Shown here in pieces: positions 1 to 10,800 of a DNA stretch of 64,000 nucleotides. Position 1 is the first letter of the stretch. Each line of letters opens with the position of its first letter. A program made the translations under genes and the position numbers. The notes beneath the pieces were generated by a model. That model was not told the origin of the DNA, ran no database searches, and saw nothing but the letters and a program-made list of their open reading frames with translations. This stretch comes from Paragonimus westermani (taxonomy: Eukaryota > Platyhelminthes > Trematoda > Plagiorchiida > Troglotrematidae). Where the stretch lies: contig QNGE01000106.1 in NCBI GenBank assembly GCA_008508345.1, positions 371,789 to 435,788 of the forward strand, read 5' to 3'.

Positions 1-914
1 GTTTTTCTGTTACTGATATTTCAGCGAGCACCTACGCAATCACATTCGATTCTGCTGGTTTCGCCTGCAACGGAAGTTGGTGAGTTGCGTAGAGTGCTCC
101 TCAACCCAGGCTAATGAACGTGGATTATGACAGTCACTATGGAATGCCCACTGTTTGCTTCCACGAAGTTTGAAGCAGGTCTCAATAGATTACCCGTGAA
201 TTTTGCGGGGAACTATGTGGAAATCCGAACCAGAGTTTCTGGCTACTGTAATGAACGCCGTCCTTATATTCGCGCTCCGCCCGGCATTTTTGGGGATTTT
301 GCCTCTTTAGCTTCGCTCGTTTTAGTCTGGCGTTTGGTTTTTCGGTCCCGTTCTTAAAACACAACTTATTTCATGCTTTACAAGCCTGCTGGGTTTGTTC
401 TTCGTGAACCTCATTTGCCACGGCAGATAGTATCACATGAAGCGAATGCGCTAAACTGGAGTTATTACTGTCATTCATGTTTCGTTGGCTGGAAGCAGAC
501 TAGGTATTACTCTATCGGGCTGCCCGAACATTGTTCGATGACCATCGTAGGGATGAGTATCTGATCGGTGACATAAATTCGCTTGCAACAAAGGGGTTAA
601 GAAGATTGTCATGAGTGAACACCGTTCACACTCACATGTTGAACCAAATTGTCTCAAAAATTCAGAATGAACGGCTGGGAAACGACAATCAAAGTACCAA
701 CTCGACGCAACACTTCGATCAACTGTAAATAACCGCATGACACTCCGTTCTGGCCTCAATCAATACCTAAGACTGGTCCAAACTAGGTTCTCCGCAAACT
801 TCCTTAAGGATACCCAACACATAAATCAATCTCAAAGATCTGCGTATGCGTCGTTTTTAATGAGTAAACAACCGTTTTTCACTGTTATTGCTCCATCGCA
901 ATCTTGATTACCGT
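1..914. other. Unassigned sequence left of gag fragment
   Basis: I see no convincing gene. The open frames here are short (up to about 94 codons), overlap on opposite strands and show no recognisable domain, which is what chance gives at this base composition. The right edge runs into the degraded gag fragment, so part of this stretch may be older retroelement sequence. Confidence 0.4.
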
Positions 915-1394
915 ACACTCCTACATTTCCAAATAAGGTGTGTCTTTATCACGTGAAGACAATACTTTTCAAATATGGTCTGGCAGATTTCTGTGCCACA
1001 ACTCACCTAGAATTGGTTCGTCTACGGTATGTTCGTCCTGAAGCTGTGTCACGTGACGTGGGAGTTGTGAAGGAGTTCTGTCAACCAACTCCACTCCTGC
1101 CAGAAGGTTCTGCTCGTCGGTTGCTGCAGTTCCTCTGACGATTGCGGCCTATAAAGTGTCGTACGGGCCAACGCTGGGCCGAGTGTAGATAAGATCGGCG
1201 ACCTCGGTAGCGACCTGTTCGGGGAAATTGGCAACTATGAATTTATACATCGACTTTTGCGAACGTATTCTTCTAGAATCGAAGATGGCCTTGACTTGAG
1301 CAAACCGAGGCCTAGGATCACGACTACCGAACTCAGGAAGTTTAACATAAACTGCATTCTCCAAGGTGGTGGGATCTGGTTCAGAATTCGTCAT
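915..1394 (-). pseudogene. Lone Ty3/gypsy gag fragment
   Basis: Read on the minus strand from an ATG at 1394, the frame has the layout of a CsRn1-like gag N-terminus: a KLPEF motif, a basic stretch with a VKAIFDSRRI-type segment, a YKFIVANFPEQVATEVADLI helix region, a YDTL motif, and then ELVDRTPSQL and DEPILGELW motifs. The same order (KLPEF, helix, YDKL, ELGDRKPSQLL) occurs in the gag of the full element at 6398-7204, but the two differ clearly, so this is a separate subfamily and not a copy of its neighbour. Two in-frame stops (TAG at 1149-1151 and another near 957) break it. No protease or RT follows on its 3' side within the window. It is a dead remnant. Confidence 0.7.
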
Positions 1395-2727
1395 GTTAAG
1401 GGAGAAGAAACAATCAAAACCGGAATCGATCAAACGGGAAAAAGATTTCGGGAGTTGTGTAGAAAATGTAGAAAAATGTTTGAGCAAACAAATAACCACG
1501 GAATCACAAAATATGTAGTGGAACAAATAGTTGGGGGCAACAGTACCTCGAGGCAAATACAAGAACTCACAGTAGGTGTCCGCAATTAATTTCACGACAC
1601 TAAGTTTGCTGCCTACTGCAAGAAGATTCACGCCTCTAGTAATAATGGATTTGGTTCCTCCAGGGAGCTGAATGAACGTTGCCACGGTTAGCCCACGATA
1701 ACCAGGACCACGTGCGAACAGCAGGCGAAACGCGCAAGCACGAGCCGGTTTTCATTCTATTGTAGAGGTTTGTCGCTAGTCGGTCACGACCTGATTCATT
1801 TGCGTCACGTTTCGCTTTCACCCCGCTGTTCCGGTTTGGAACAAATCGAGTTTGGTGGATTCGACTATCGTCGTGAATGATTGGCGTTTGTTTATTGTGA
1901 TCATTTCTGCTTTCCCCTAAAGTACCGCTTCAAATTCGGGATCCGTTTTCGGACTACGTGTGACTTATAGATCGGACTTGGATCGTTGCAAACACACTGT
2001 CTGAAGCTCAGTCGTATGCAAGTGTTCATGATAACAGAGAGCTAGAAAGGATGGCTGTAAAGTCGCCTTTTGTCTCAATGAGACTCATTTTCTGAGCTGT
2101 CGGGGCACACCGTGAGGTATACCTCTCAAATGTTTTCTTGGAGGTGCTACATGCCACAGCACAACAGGAATACAATCAGAGGAGGCAGTTTTCGAAAAGT
2201 GAAGTTCCTTCCTTTTGTGAAATGTGTGCCGACTTCAAGGCATTGGGAGATTTCCTTCGGATGCCAATAACGTGAAAGTCTGTGTGTGTTCAGCCACGTT
2301 TGTGGTTATGTATTTTTCATTCAGGTGCATAAGACAACTTGGAAAAACTCCGGAGAGTAAATTACTGCAGACGAAATTAACTCTTAACCTAAGGGAAGAC
2401 TACATGAACGTCGTTGACATCTCCAACCAGAACGTGAGCGATGCTTGAAAATTCAACGATTCATTTCATGAAATGAAAATTTGACTGATTAGAGTAGAGG
2501 CACACGTTTGTTAACGCTCTCAGTCTTAATTATTGAAAACATCCGAAGGCGCGTCCCTTCAAAATATCGTGGAACCTTCCTGTAAGTTGAACAACGCTGC
2601 CAGTGAAGTGACCTTGAAAAATGGAATAACAGAAGAGATGTTAGACCTAGAGCAAGCGATCATTGCGCGCAACTAGCTGCATGACTGAGGGGATTGGCAA
2701 TGAGTATGGTCAACTGTTCTAAGGATG
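1395..2727. other. Unassigned spacer between two retroelement remnants
   Basis: No gene is supported. The minus-strand frame entering gag is open upstream of its ATG to about 1685, which probably reflects leader sequence of the gag fragment. I could not find an LTR or primer site for that fragment. The rest, up to the LTR edge, shows no recognisable coding or repeat structure. Confidence 0.4.
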
Positions 2728-3106
2728 TGTAGTGGTCGAAAACAGTCTCAGACTACCCTAAGTGAATGCAAACGTATTTCACTGAGTTCAGTAACCAAAA
2801 AGTGAACGAATGCGACAGGACAGTTACGAGAGTTTTAGCAAGTTATAAGAATAAAGAGCTTAAGTCGCATAAAGGGTTCAAGAGGACCACCACCTCAACA
2901 TTCCAAATTACCAGTATCCGGAAAGCGAGGATATTCTGAGATTACTCTGAGCGACTGAAGGGCAGAAAGACGTGCGCGCACAAAACCTTATTGTAATCGC
3001 GAGGTCATTTTTAATCAGTTTGAACAACCTGCGGAGATGACGCAAAAATGTTGTTGTACAATGGAGGAGAATCGTTAGTGAACAAAACCAAGAAAAAAAC
3101 TCTACA
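2728..3106 (-). repeat. 3' LTR of gypsy element, internally deleted
   Basis: This copy matches 7370-7842 along its whole length except that it lacks about 95 bases found in the other LTR at about 7602-7697. Read on the minus strand it starts TGTAGAG and ends CACTACA, giving the canonical TG...CA ends inside a TGTA...TACA inverted repeat. A G-rich polypurine tract abuts its inner edge. Scattered substitutions against the other LTR indicate age. Confidence 0.9.
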
Positions 3107-3109
3107 GTA

Positions 3110-3120
3110 CCCCCCTCCAG
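3110..3120 (-). other. Polypurine tract
   Basis: On the minus strand the sequence CTGGAGGGGGG lies three bases before the 3' LTR start. This is the expected place and composition for the plus-strand primer of an LTR retrotransposon. Confidence 0.8.
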
Positions 3121-3188
3121 AGCATTTTTGAAAGCTAAAATGCTCGATAATCGTGCGATAAGTAAAGAGGGGAGGGACATGAAAATTG

Positions 3189-3735
3189 TCAACGAAAACG
3201 TGCTGGTAAGGTAACATGTCCATCGGAACGCGTAGTTCGACGAAGTGGAGATGGGTGAAGGGAGGTTGATAAGGTTGTATGAGTCTGTTCGGTAGACGGA
3301 TGTGGATGAGACGCTCCTTTGACATTGCTGTCGATTGCGGTTGAAGAGTCGAATGCGTGGGGAATGGAAGGGATAGATGCTCTAGGGTTTTGAGGTTCGG
3401 CTCCATGGTTACATGTATGGGAGGGAAATTCCCAGTGCGTGTCGACGTAGGCCGGCTTGAGACGGTCAATACTCACAGTAACTTGCTTTCCGGAACGTTC
3501 AATCGTGAGAACCTTGTCCGTTCGTGAGATCACTTTAAATGGGCCATCGTAAGTTGGTAGACGTGAGCGCCGAACTGCGTCACAATGAACGAAAACATGA
3601 GTGTAAGTCAGCAAGTCCTTGTTGAGTTGTTGAGGCCAGGAATGCTGTCGAGTCGGAATGGCACGGAGTGTTTCCATGTGCGACTTGCTGCGGCGCACGT
3701 AGTTCGACGGATCTATTGCAGCTTGTGTTTTGGTC
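3189..3735 (-). pseudogene. gypsy integrase C-terminal domain, frameshifted
   Basis: This segment continues integrase in another frame. It holds a pattern typical of the integrase C-terminus: a YDGPFKVISRTDKVLTIE stretch followed by VSIDRLKPAYV. This small beta-rich domain binds DNA non-specifically in gypsy integrases. The tail after it is rich in Ser, Thr, Pro and His and ends at a stop at 3189, about 80 bases from the LTR, so pol ends where expected. A frameshift around 3720-3740 separates it from the catalytic domain upstream. Confidence 0.8.
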
Positions 3736-5140
3736 GAAAAGATCACCTGGCAGGCGAAGTGATGTTCTGTAGACTAATTCGGCGGTGGAACATTGTATAT
3801 CTTCCTTCGGGACGGATCTGATGCTCAGTAAGGTGAGTGGTAAGCGCTCTGTCCAACTCTCTGTGGACTGTGCCATGAGAGATGTTTTCAGCTGTCGGTG
3901 AAAACGTTCAACAATCCCATTAGAGGCGGGATGATATGCAGTCGTCCTGATGTGTTCATAACCAAACAGATGAGTTAAGTCCCGGAAAAGGGCTGACTGG
4001 AATTGTGAGCCTCGGTCTGTAGTAACGAACAACGGAAGGCCAAAATTGGCAATCCAATGTTCGAGGAACGCTCTAGCGACTGTCTCTGACGAAATGTCAC
4101 TAAGAAGAATGGCCACAGGCCATCGTGTAAATTGATCGACACATGTAAACAGGAACGTTTCGCCGTTTGATGGGGGCAGTGAGCCAACCAGGTCAACATG
4201 GACGTGAGAAAAACGCGCGTCCGGAGCGAGGAAATTTCCAGGAGAGGTGACGGTGTGGCGCTGTACCTTGCTCTTCTGGCAATGAAGGTATGATTTAGTC
4301 CACCAGCGCACATCTTTGTTCATAATAGGCCAGACATAACGGGCAGCAATTAATTTGTGTGGCACGGACACCAGGGTGGGACAAAAAATGCAAATGGAGA
4401 AAAATGGGTCGACGAAGAGAGAGAGGGGTAGATTTGGACGTGGGATGCCCGCAGAAGTGTCACATACATAAGTAGATTCGGAAGATGGTAAGGGAATACG
4501 AGAACATTGAAAGGGTGGGGTGCATATGGATGGAAAGTCAGGATCAGACTTTTGAGTTTCAGCAATTTTCTCGAGACTTATGTCTTGCAGACCAGAAACC
4601 GCGTTAACATGTAGTCTTGAGAATGCATCAGCAACCACATTGGAGTTTTCATGGACGTGTCGGATATCCGTTATGAATTGCTCTATGAAATCGAGATGTC
4701 GAATTTCGCGAGGAGAATATTTATTCTGACTGGCATTGAAGGCGTATATTAAAGGTTTGTGGTCTGTTAAAGCATTGAAGTTCCTTCCTTCTAACAACTG
4801 ACGAAAATGTCTAATGGACAAGTAAATAGCAAACAGCTCACGTCCGAAGGTGCTATAATTAGCTTGAGCGGATGATAGCTTTTGTGAATAGAATGAGACT
4901 GGTCGCAAATCACCACCGACGTACTGCTGAGGCACTGCACCGACAGCATGATTAGACGCGTCCGTTGAAAGGATCAAATGAGCGGTCCGCTCTGGATTAA
5001 AATGAGCAAGGGACGTCGCTTTGCTGAGCGCTTTCTTTACGTCGTTGAACGCTTGTAACGCTTCAAGACTTAAAATAACGCCCTTTTTAGAACCACGTAG
5101 CAGATCGGTTAACGGCTTTAGAAGCTGTGAACAGTGAGAA
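3580..5140 (-). pseudogene. gypsy RNase H and integrase catalytic region
   Basis: One long frame, open from about 5140 to 3580, covers the end of RT, RNase H and the integrase core. RNase H shows STDAS (first Asp), GRELFAIY (Glu), LTDHKPL (Asp) and VVADAFSR (last Asp). Integrase shows the core triad in HVDLVGSLP (Asp), TTDRGSQF (Asp) and GIVERFHR (Glu). The N-terminal zinc region is damaged: where family members have two cysteines before the SK..RH motif, one position reads Tyr (SYLHCQKSK), so a zinc ligand appears lost. Catalytic residues otherwise look intact. The upstream join to RT needs a frameshift near 5140-5150, and the downstream join to the integrase C-terminus needs another. It would catalyse RNA-strand removal and genomic insertion of the cDNA if it were intact. 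Confidence 0.92.
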
Positions 5141-6062
5141 AAAAACGACGGTAATAGTTAACAACTCCAATGAACCGTTGAGGTTTTTTGATGGAACCAG
5201 GAATGGGGTACTCTTGCAGCGCTTGTACCTTGGTGTCTAATGGTTTGGTGCTAGTTACGTCTATGAAATGTCCAAGGAAAACAAGAGACGAGACGCCAAA
5301 AACTCACTTTGCTAAATTGATGGAAATCCCGTATTTATTCAACAGCTCCAGCAAAAGACGAAGATGCGTCTCATGTTCTTCGGGGAAACTTCTGGCAACT
5401 AAAACATCGTCGAGGTAAACAAGGACAAAATCCAGACCACGTACAACTTCATCCATGAAACGCTGGAATGTTTGGGCTGCATTCCGAAATCCGAGGGGCA
5501 TTCGGAGGAACTCATACAAACCAAAGGGAGTTGTGATCGCGGTATTGGGTATGTCTTCCTCAGCGACAGGAATTTGGTAATATGCGCGCAACAAGTCGAT
5601 TTTAGAGAAAACACACTTAGAATATAGAGTCAAGTAAAAATCGTGGATGTGGGGAATGGGATAACGGTCTGGTACGGTGGCATTGTTGAGCGCTCGGAAA
5701 TCACCACATGGTCTCCAATCACTCGGTGTTTTCTTAAGGACCATATGTAAAGGGGAAGACCATGCACTCTTGGATGGACGGATGATGCCAAGTTGAAGCA
5801 CGTGGTCAAATTCTGCCCTGGCAATCTTCAGCTTTTCTGAAGGGAGACGTCTGGGGCGAGCGGTCACTGGTTGTCCCTTGGTCACGATAGTGTGTGTAAC
5901 GTCGTGTTTCAAAGAAATTGGGTGATACGACGGATTTATGAGCTGCGGGTATCGTTGGATCAGCCTGGAATATTTTGAGGGTTTGAGCACCGCCATATGG
6001 ACTCCGATGGAATTCATGGTGTTTAATTTGCCTTTAGCACTGAAGGAAGTCAAGCTGTCCAA
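5140..6062 (-). pseudogene. gypsy reverse transcriptase
   Basis: The frame has the classic Ty3/gypsy RT blocks: RPRRLP near the start, [49 protein letters not shown] (first catalytic Asp), [23 protein letters not shown], the YLDD active site encoded at 5406-5417, and LGHFID at the thumb. It is separated from protease by one in-frame TAA (6069-6071) and interrupted by a TGA at 5304-5306, just before the thumb. The thumb itself (IKKPQRFIGVVNYYRRF) is intact up to a frameshift near 5140-5150. All catalytic aspartates are present, so inactivation comes from stops and the shift. The enzyme copies element RNA into DNA within gag particles. Confidence 0.95.
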
Positions 6063-6068
6063 AAGCGT

Positions 6069-6464
6069 TTAATGCTGAATATCCACCATGAGACAGAAGG
6101 TGGATAGAAAATGGGCACCCAGAATTGCGGTCTGAACGTCTGCTATCCCGAAAATCCAGCGGAACTGACGTCGTAGTCCAAGGTCAAGAGTGAGCGAACG
6201 TCGACCGTACGTCTGTATCGGGGTTCCGTTAGCGGCTTGTAAGGAGAAAATGGGCTTACAACGCTGGCGGTCGCCTACAGTGCATGGAATTACGCTTACC
6301 TGAGCGCCGGTGTCGACTAGGAAGTTGTAGCCCGTGGATCTGTCTGAGATGTAGAAAAGACGACATTTGAAGGAGACACCAGGCACAGCCGTCGCCGTCA
6401 CTGGCCGGTCACTGGGTTTCCCTGTGCGGCCGGTAAAGTGGTGAATGTGCAGGGCTGAGTGCAC
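6069..6464 (-). pseudogene. gypsy aspartic protease
   Basis: A retropepsin-like domain carries the catalytic motif FLVDTGAQVSVIP, with the Asp codon at 6312-6314, and a later ILGAHFL motif that fits the C-terminal I-L-G block of the family. It would cleave the Gag-Pol polyprotein as a dimer. It overlaps the end of gag in a different frame. The shift needed to pass from gag to protease is equivalent to -1, as is usual for gypsy elements. Its own frame ends at a TAA (6069-6071), after which RT continues in the same frame, so that stop is probably a later mutation. Confidence 0.88.
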
Positions 6465-7204
6465 TTCTTTGCTCGGTGGCCGAAAGTACGATGATACTCA
6501 CAATAGTTATTGTTGTTGTGTGCTAGTGCTGTTGGACGTCGGGAAGGTGTTGTCGTTCGATTGCGTGGTCTGCGCGACCGGTAGTGCAGAGTGTGAACCA
6601 ACGACCGGACCTGTTTGGTCAAACACGCCACCTGATGTTGCAAATCGTCATGAGGTTGGTTAACGACTGTGTTTACTAACTGGGGATTACGTTGAACATC
6701 CAACATTTTGTCAGCTGCATCTGCAAGCTTCTCTATAGGCACAGCACTGCTGAATGTAGCCAGAATCTCACGAGTTGATGATGGTAGATTTTTCATCCAT
6801 AACTGTCGAAAAATGGTGTCATCCATCCTCCTGCCCCTGAGAAGCTGTTTCATGTGTTATAGCAGCTGGGATGGTTTGCGGTCACCTAGCTCAATTTCGG
6901 AAAATAGTTGGTCCAGCTTCCGCTGTTCAGAAACACCTACCCTGCTAATTAAGGCGTCTTTCAGCTTATCGTACGGTTGGCCTTCAGGCATGTTGTCAAT
7001 GAGATCCGAGACTTCTTCGGCGATTTCAGTAGGGATGGACTGAACTATGTAGGAGTACACCATGGTCTGTGATTTAATGCGCCCCGTTCGAAAGAGAGCT
7101 TCAACCTATCCGAACCACAAACGAGGGTTACTGACTCAAAATTCAGGCAGTTTGCTGTGCACGGATGCGGTCAGCTGCTCAGTTGAATCGTCGTAGTCGG
7201 ACAT
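6398..7204 (-). pseudogene. gypsy gag with CHCC knuckle, three stops
   Basis: Gag starts at an ATG at 7202-7204 (MSDYDDSTE). It holds a KLPEF motif, an ALFRTGRIKSQ segment, an alpha-helical capsid-like region, ELGDRKPSQLL, and a C-terminal zinc knuckle reading C-x2-H-x9-C-x3-C, encoded at 6449-6502, after an Arg- and Thr-rich stretch. This C-H-C-C arrangement replaces the usual C-C-H-C and is a hallmark of the CsRn1 group. In-frame stops lie at 7136-7138, 7106-7108 and 6857-6859. The last 67 bases overlap the protease frame. Gag would form the particle that packages element RNA. Confidence 0.9.
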
Positions 7205-7357
7205 AGCAGCAGCGGACGATCTTTAACACGTAAAGTTAATGGGGCAATAAGGAAGTTGTGGTGATCAAACCGAACGCCAAAAAAATACACAAAATGTGGG
7301 GAAACAACCAGTTCGCCGGATAATGAAGAGGGAAAAATGTGAGAAATCGACTAATTT

Positions 7358-7367
7358 GGGCTCACCA
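7358..7367 (-). other. Primer binding site, tRNA-Trp-like
   Basis: Two bases inside the 5' LTR the minus strand reads TGGTGAGCCC followed by AAATTAG. From general knowledge, the complement of a eukaryotic tRNA-Trp 3' end begins TGGTGACCCC, so nine of the first ten bases agree. CsRn1-group elements are known to use tRNA-Trp. The match weakens further in, as expected in a decayed copy. Confidence 0.6.
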
Positions 7368-7369
7368 AT

Positions 7370-7842
7370 TTTAGTGGTCAAAAACAGTCTCAGACTACCC
7401 TAAGTGAATGCAAGCGTATTTCACTGAGTTGAGTAATCAAAAACTGAACAAATGCGACAGGACAGTTACGAGAGTTTTAGCAAGTTATAGGAATAAAGAG
7501 CTTAAGTCACAGAAAGGGTTCAAGAGGACCGCCACCTCAACATTCCAAATTACCAGTATCCGGGAAGCGAGGATATTCTGAGATTATTCTGAGCGGCTGA
7601 AACGCGGTCGGTGCTGCGACGATGTTTGGAGTACAACGGAGCTAAAAATGGATGAGATCCGTGTAGTATCGTCAAGCAACTGCGCCACAGGTAGAAGAGC
7701 AAAAAGACGTGCGTGCACAAAATTGTATTGTTATTGCAAGGTCATTTTTAATCAATTCGAACAACCTGGAGAGATGACGCAAAAACGTTATTGTACAATG
7801 GTGAAGCATCGTTGGTGAACAAAACCAAGAAAAAACTCTAAT
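7370..7842 (-). repeat. 5' LTR of gypsy element
   Basis: This is the longer of the two LTRs and includes the block at about 7602-7697 that is missing from the 3' LTR. In the minus direction its outer end reads ATTAGAG and its inner end CACTAAA, against TGTAGAG and CACTACA in the other copy, so both terminal dinucleotides have mutated. It should carry the element promoter, but I could not pick out a clear TATA box. Confidence 0.88.
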
Positions 7843-10800
7843 TTGTTACTCCACTTTTGCTGTTTAAAGCAGAAGAGAAAATTACACACGATGACAATTA
7901 CCCGTAGAAATGTCACAGTGAGTGGTCAGCTGGTTATCACGAGGAAACGTATATCCCAATACATACACTGTGACGCCAGCCTCAGGAGGAGTAACAACTG
8001 ACTGCTTGTCCAAGAACTCGCACTTCTGTAGGTTTTGTTTGTGCAACCGGTTGTTGTACAAACTAGAGAGAATCTAAGTGGCCAGAAATGTGACTGTCAC
8101 GCTCAGTGGATCAGTAGTATCCACAGAACAGTTGGACGGCTGACTGAAGAAGCAAGCGATAATAGCGTGTCTTTAAATCATATTGTAAACAGGATTTGGA
8201 ACATTCACTGCGTAACTGATAACAAACATGCCGTCCATGACCTATATTGACCGTTTTTCTGACTCTCTCTGGTTGCCGTTTTAATACTTATTGCGTTGTA
8301 ATCATCTAGATGACGGAACACTGAAAACAGGTCTTGTTTGCTACTCTGTCCTTCACGTGGCCGGAGTTCTTCGTTTTCAGGCGCACACTTCGTGACGCCA
8401 GCCATTACTCAGCTGCAGCTACTTGAACGAGTTGGATGGGCTGTGACCTTTATTCAACAAACTTCAGGGATTTTGTTTATGTCGCCGGACGTTTAGAAAA
8501 CAAACGTACTATTTCGGTGCTGTCAAATCCGTGTGTAGAGTGAAGGTTGCGAATAACTGCATCTGAGAAGGGACGGACTTTCGGTTTGATTTGCTGGCTT
8601 TTGTGAGGGGTTGAGATTTCGATTAAATGATCACAGTGTATGCTTTCCTTAGATGGACTTCAAACTGGGAGGTGGTCATCCACCATCCGTGTAGATGGAC
8701 CGCAGTAAACATCCAATGTTACGGCTGGTCAGTAACACAGTGCACTAAATGTGCAGCGCAAAATAACGTCAGATATTCATGACAAAAATATGTTTTTTAG
8801 AGGGAAATTGCAGCTAGTGTAGCGAATTATATACCACCCACGCAGCCAACAAGTAAAAACCAAGCAGACTTCTAGACTCCTGAGATGGTCCTGTTGCCCA
8901 CTAATGCGATTTGTCTTCAATGTGACTTCGAGCTGGAGGGCAAACCATTTGCAGCTCATCAACGGGTTCATGATTTAAGAGCACCCTTGTCCTCATAGGA
9001 AACTCTAGTTTGCAAATAAGGTCATTCTAAGCTAGTGGCTAATGAAATTCCAGGGAGTGTAAAGGCAGAACTCATTGTTATTGAAGTAAACAACAGTTTT
9101 CGCGAAAGACCCCGAAACTAGATGGCGCAATTAGACTGTTTTGAATTGACATCGCCTTTCAGGTTGAAAACTGGAGTGTGCAAAATGTATCAATTTTGCT
9201 GGCCCCTAACAACCATCTGAGGGAACCGATGCTGTAAACTAATTCTGTCTGACTGGATCAGATCGAAGTAGGAACTGGAAATGTTTCAGGATCGTAATCG
9301 GTCTATCACCGACACTGCATTGAACGAGCGAAATGTCTTGGCACTTTGCTATTTCAAACTGACTGTCACTAAACGTTCTTGAGGTTATAGTTTGATAAGA
9401 TGCTTCCTTGTTTCCAGATAACGTTCTCACCTCGTCATCGGCGTCCTGGAATTATCGGTTTGACAACATCCCAATATGCCACTCATTCACAAAGTTTGTG
9501 GACTTCACAGGATCGAAGCTGTCTACCTCATCTTAAGGCTTCACATGCCTTAAAATCGCTCAACTCACGACCAAGTTTTTGTAATACTCAGTTTATATCA
9601 GCTGCCCATTAGAAATTGGGTTGCAAAACGTTGTATATTCCGGAAGTAAACCTATGTACATTTTTTGTCAATTGACATATGTGCTTATAAGGTAACATGC
9701 AGACAGTAAGCCCAAATAAACCAGCTGGCAAATGCTGTGGAGCCACTTGTAATACTTGTATTCCAAAGCAGCCCTAACAAAACCCACAACTTTAAATAAA
9801 GATTTGCTAAACCTGTGAATTGCATATCAAAATTGAACATATATCTGAGTTTTGAATACCCTGTGTATCTTTGTAAATAAAAGGCCACATGGTTGCACAC
9901 GCACGTGCTTGTCAAATCTAAAGTTAATATAAGGTATTTTCAACTTTTGGAAAAATTCAAGCAGGTGTGCTAAATCAAGCCCGGCCAGTCTTTAAATTGT
10001 GTGCCAGGGCAGTCCATACTGAATTACGTTCTCAAATAGAATTTATTTTCCACCTTCGCTGAGACTTTCTGTGCAAAGATTGCGCGTGTTGTTTGTCACA
10101 GAGTGCGTGTGCATTTGTCAGTCGTAGTGAATACTAAATTTCGTTGACAGAAACAACTGGACGTTGCGGGTTTGTCCGAAAGATTAGATATCCAACAGTG
10201 AGCTAGTGAAGAACATTGCGTGTTTTTCAACAAAGCTGTATTCAAATTTAAAACAATTCCTCTTAGTGATGAAGTCGATTATGACGACGAGAAGACACAA
10301 AATTTGTGAAATCTTTCAGAGTGATATTTCATACGCTTTGATCACACAATTCTTCACAGACAGTGGAGGTTATGTAAGGGTGACGATCTATTGCTTAGTT
10401 GAAGCACACTGCCAGACACCCTGCAAATCATCGGGTGCCGCATGCAATTTAAACGGGAATAACAGCAGTAGCAACACCCCAGTACCAAATAAGACAGTTT
10501 ACTTGAAATTGGGGTTTTATAGGTGACGGTTTTTCAACAATGGCTAATAGGCTTTCAATAGCTGTTGTATCCAAAATCTGAAACACACTAATACTAACTA
10601 TAACGCGACAGGTCAGGAGCTTATCCGTTTTCTTGGGTAGGAACAAACAGCCTACACTTTTCATATCCCACTGACTATAAACATATTCCTACAGCTGCAG
10701 CGTGAGCTGCATAAGAAGGACAAACCGATAGCAAGATTCTGGCATCAATACTGAGGTTTACAACTGGCTGGAATGAAAACTGGAAACGCCTGACACATGT

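Larger units (their letters stand above)
2728..7842 (-). mobile_element. CsRn1-like Ty3/gypsy LTR retrotransposon, inactive
   Basis: A full-length but broken LTR retrotransposon lies on the minus strand. In its reading direction the order is 5' LTR (7370-7842), primer site (about 7358-7367), gag (7204-6398), protease (6464-6069), reverse transcriptase (6062 to about 5140), RNase H and integrase (to 3189), polypurine tract (3110-3120) and 3' LTR (3106-2728). Protease-RT-RNase H-integrase order is that of Ty3/gypsy. The gag knuckle reads C-x2-H-x9-C-x3-C and the primer site resembles the complement of the tRNA-Trp 3' end. Both are features known for CsRn1-group elements. At least five in-frame stops and two frameshifts disable it. 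No matching target-site duplication is visible beside the LTRs, and the LTRs have diverged visibly, so the insertion is old. Confidence 0.93.
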
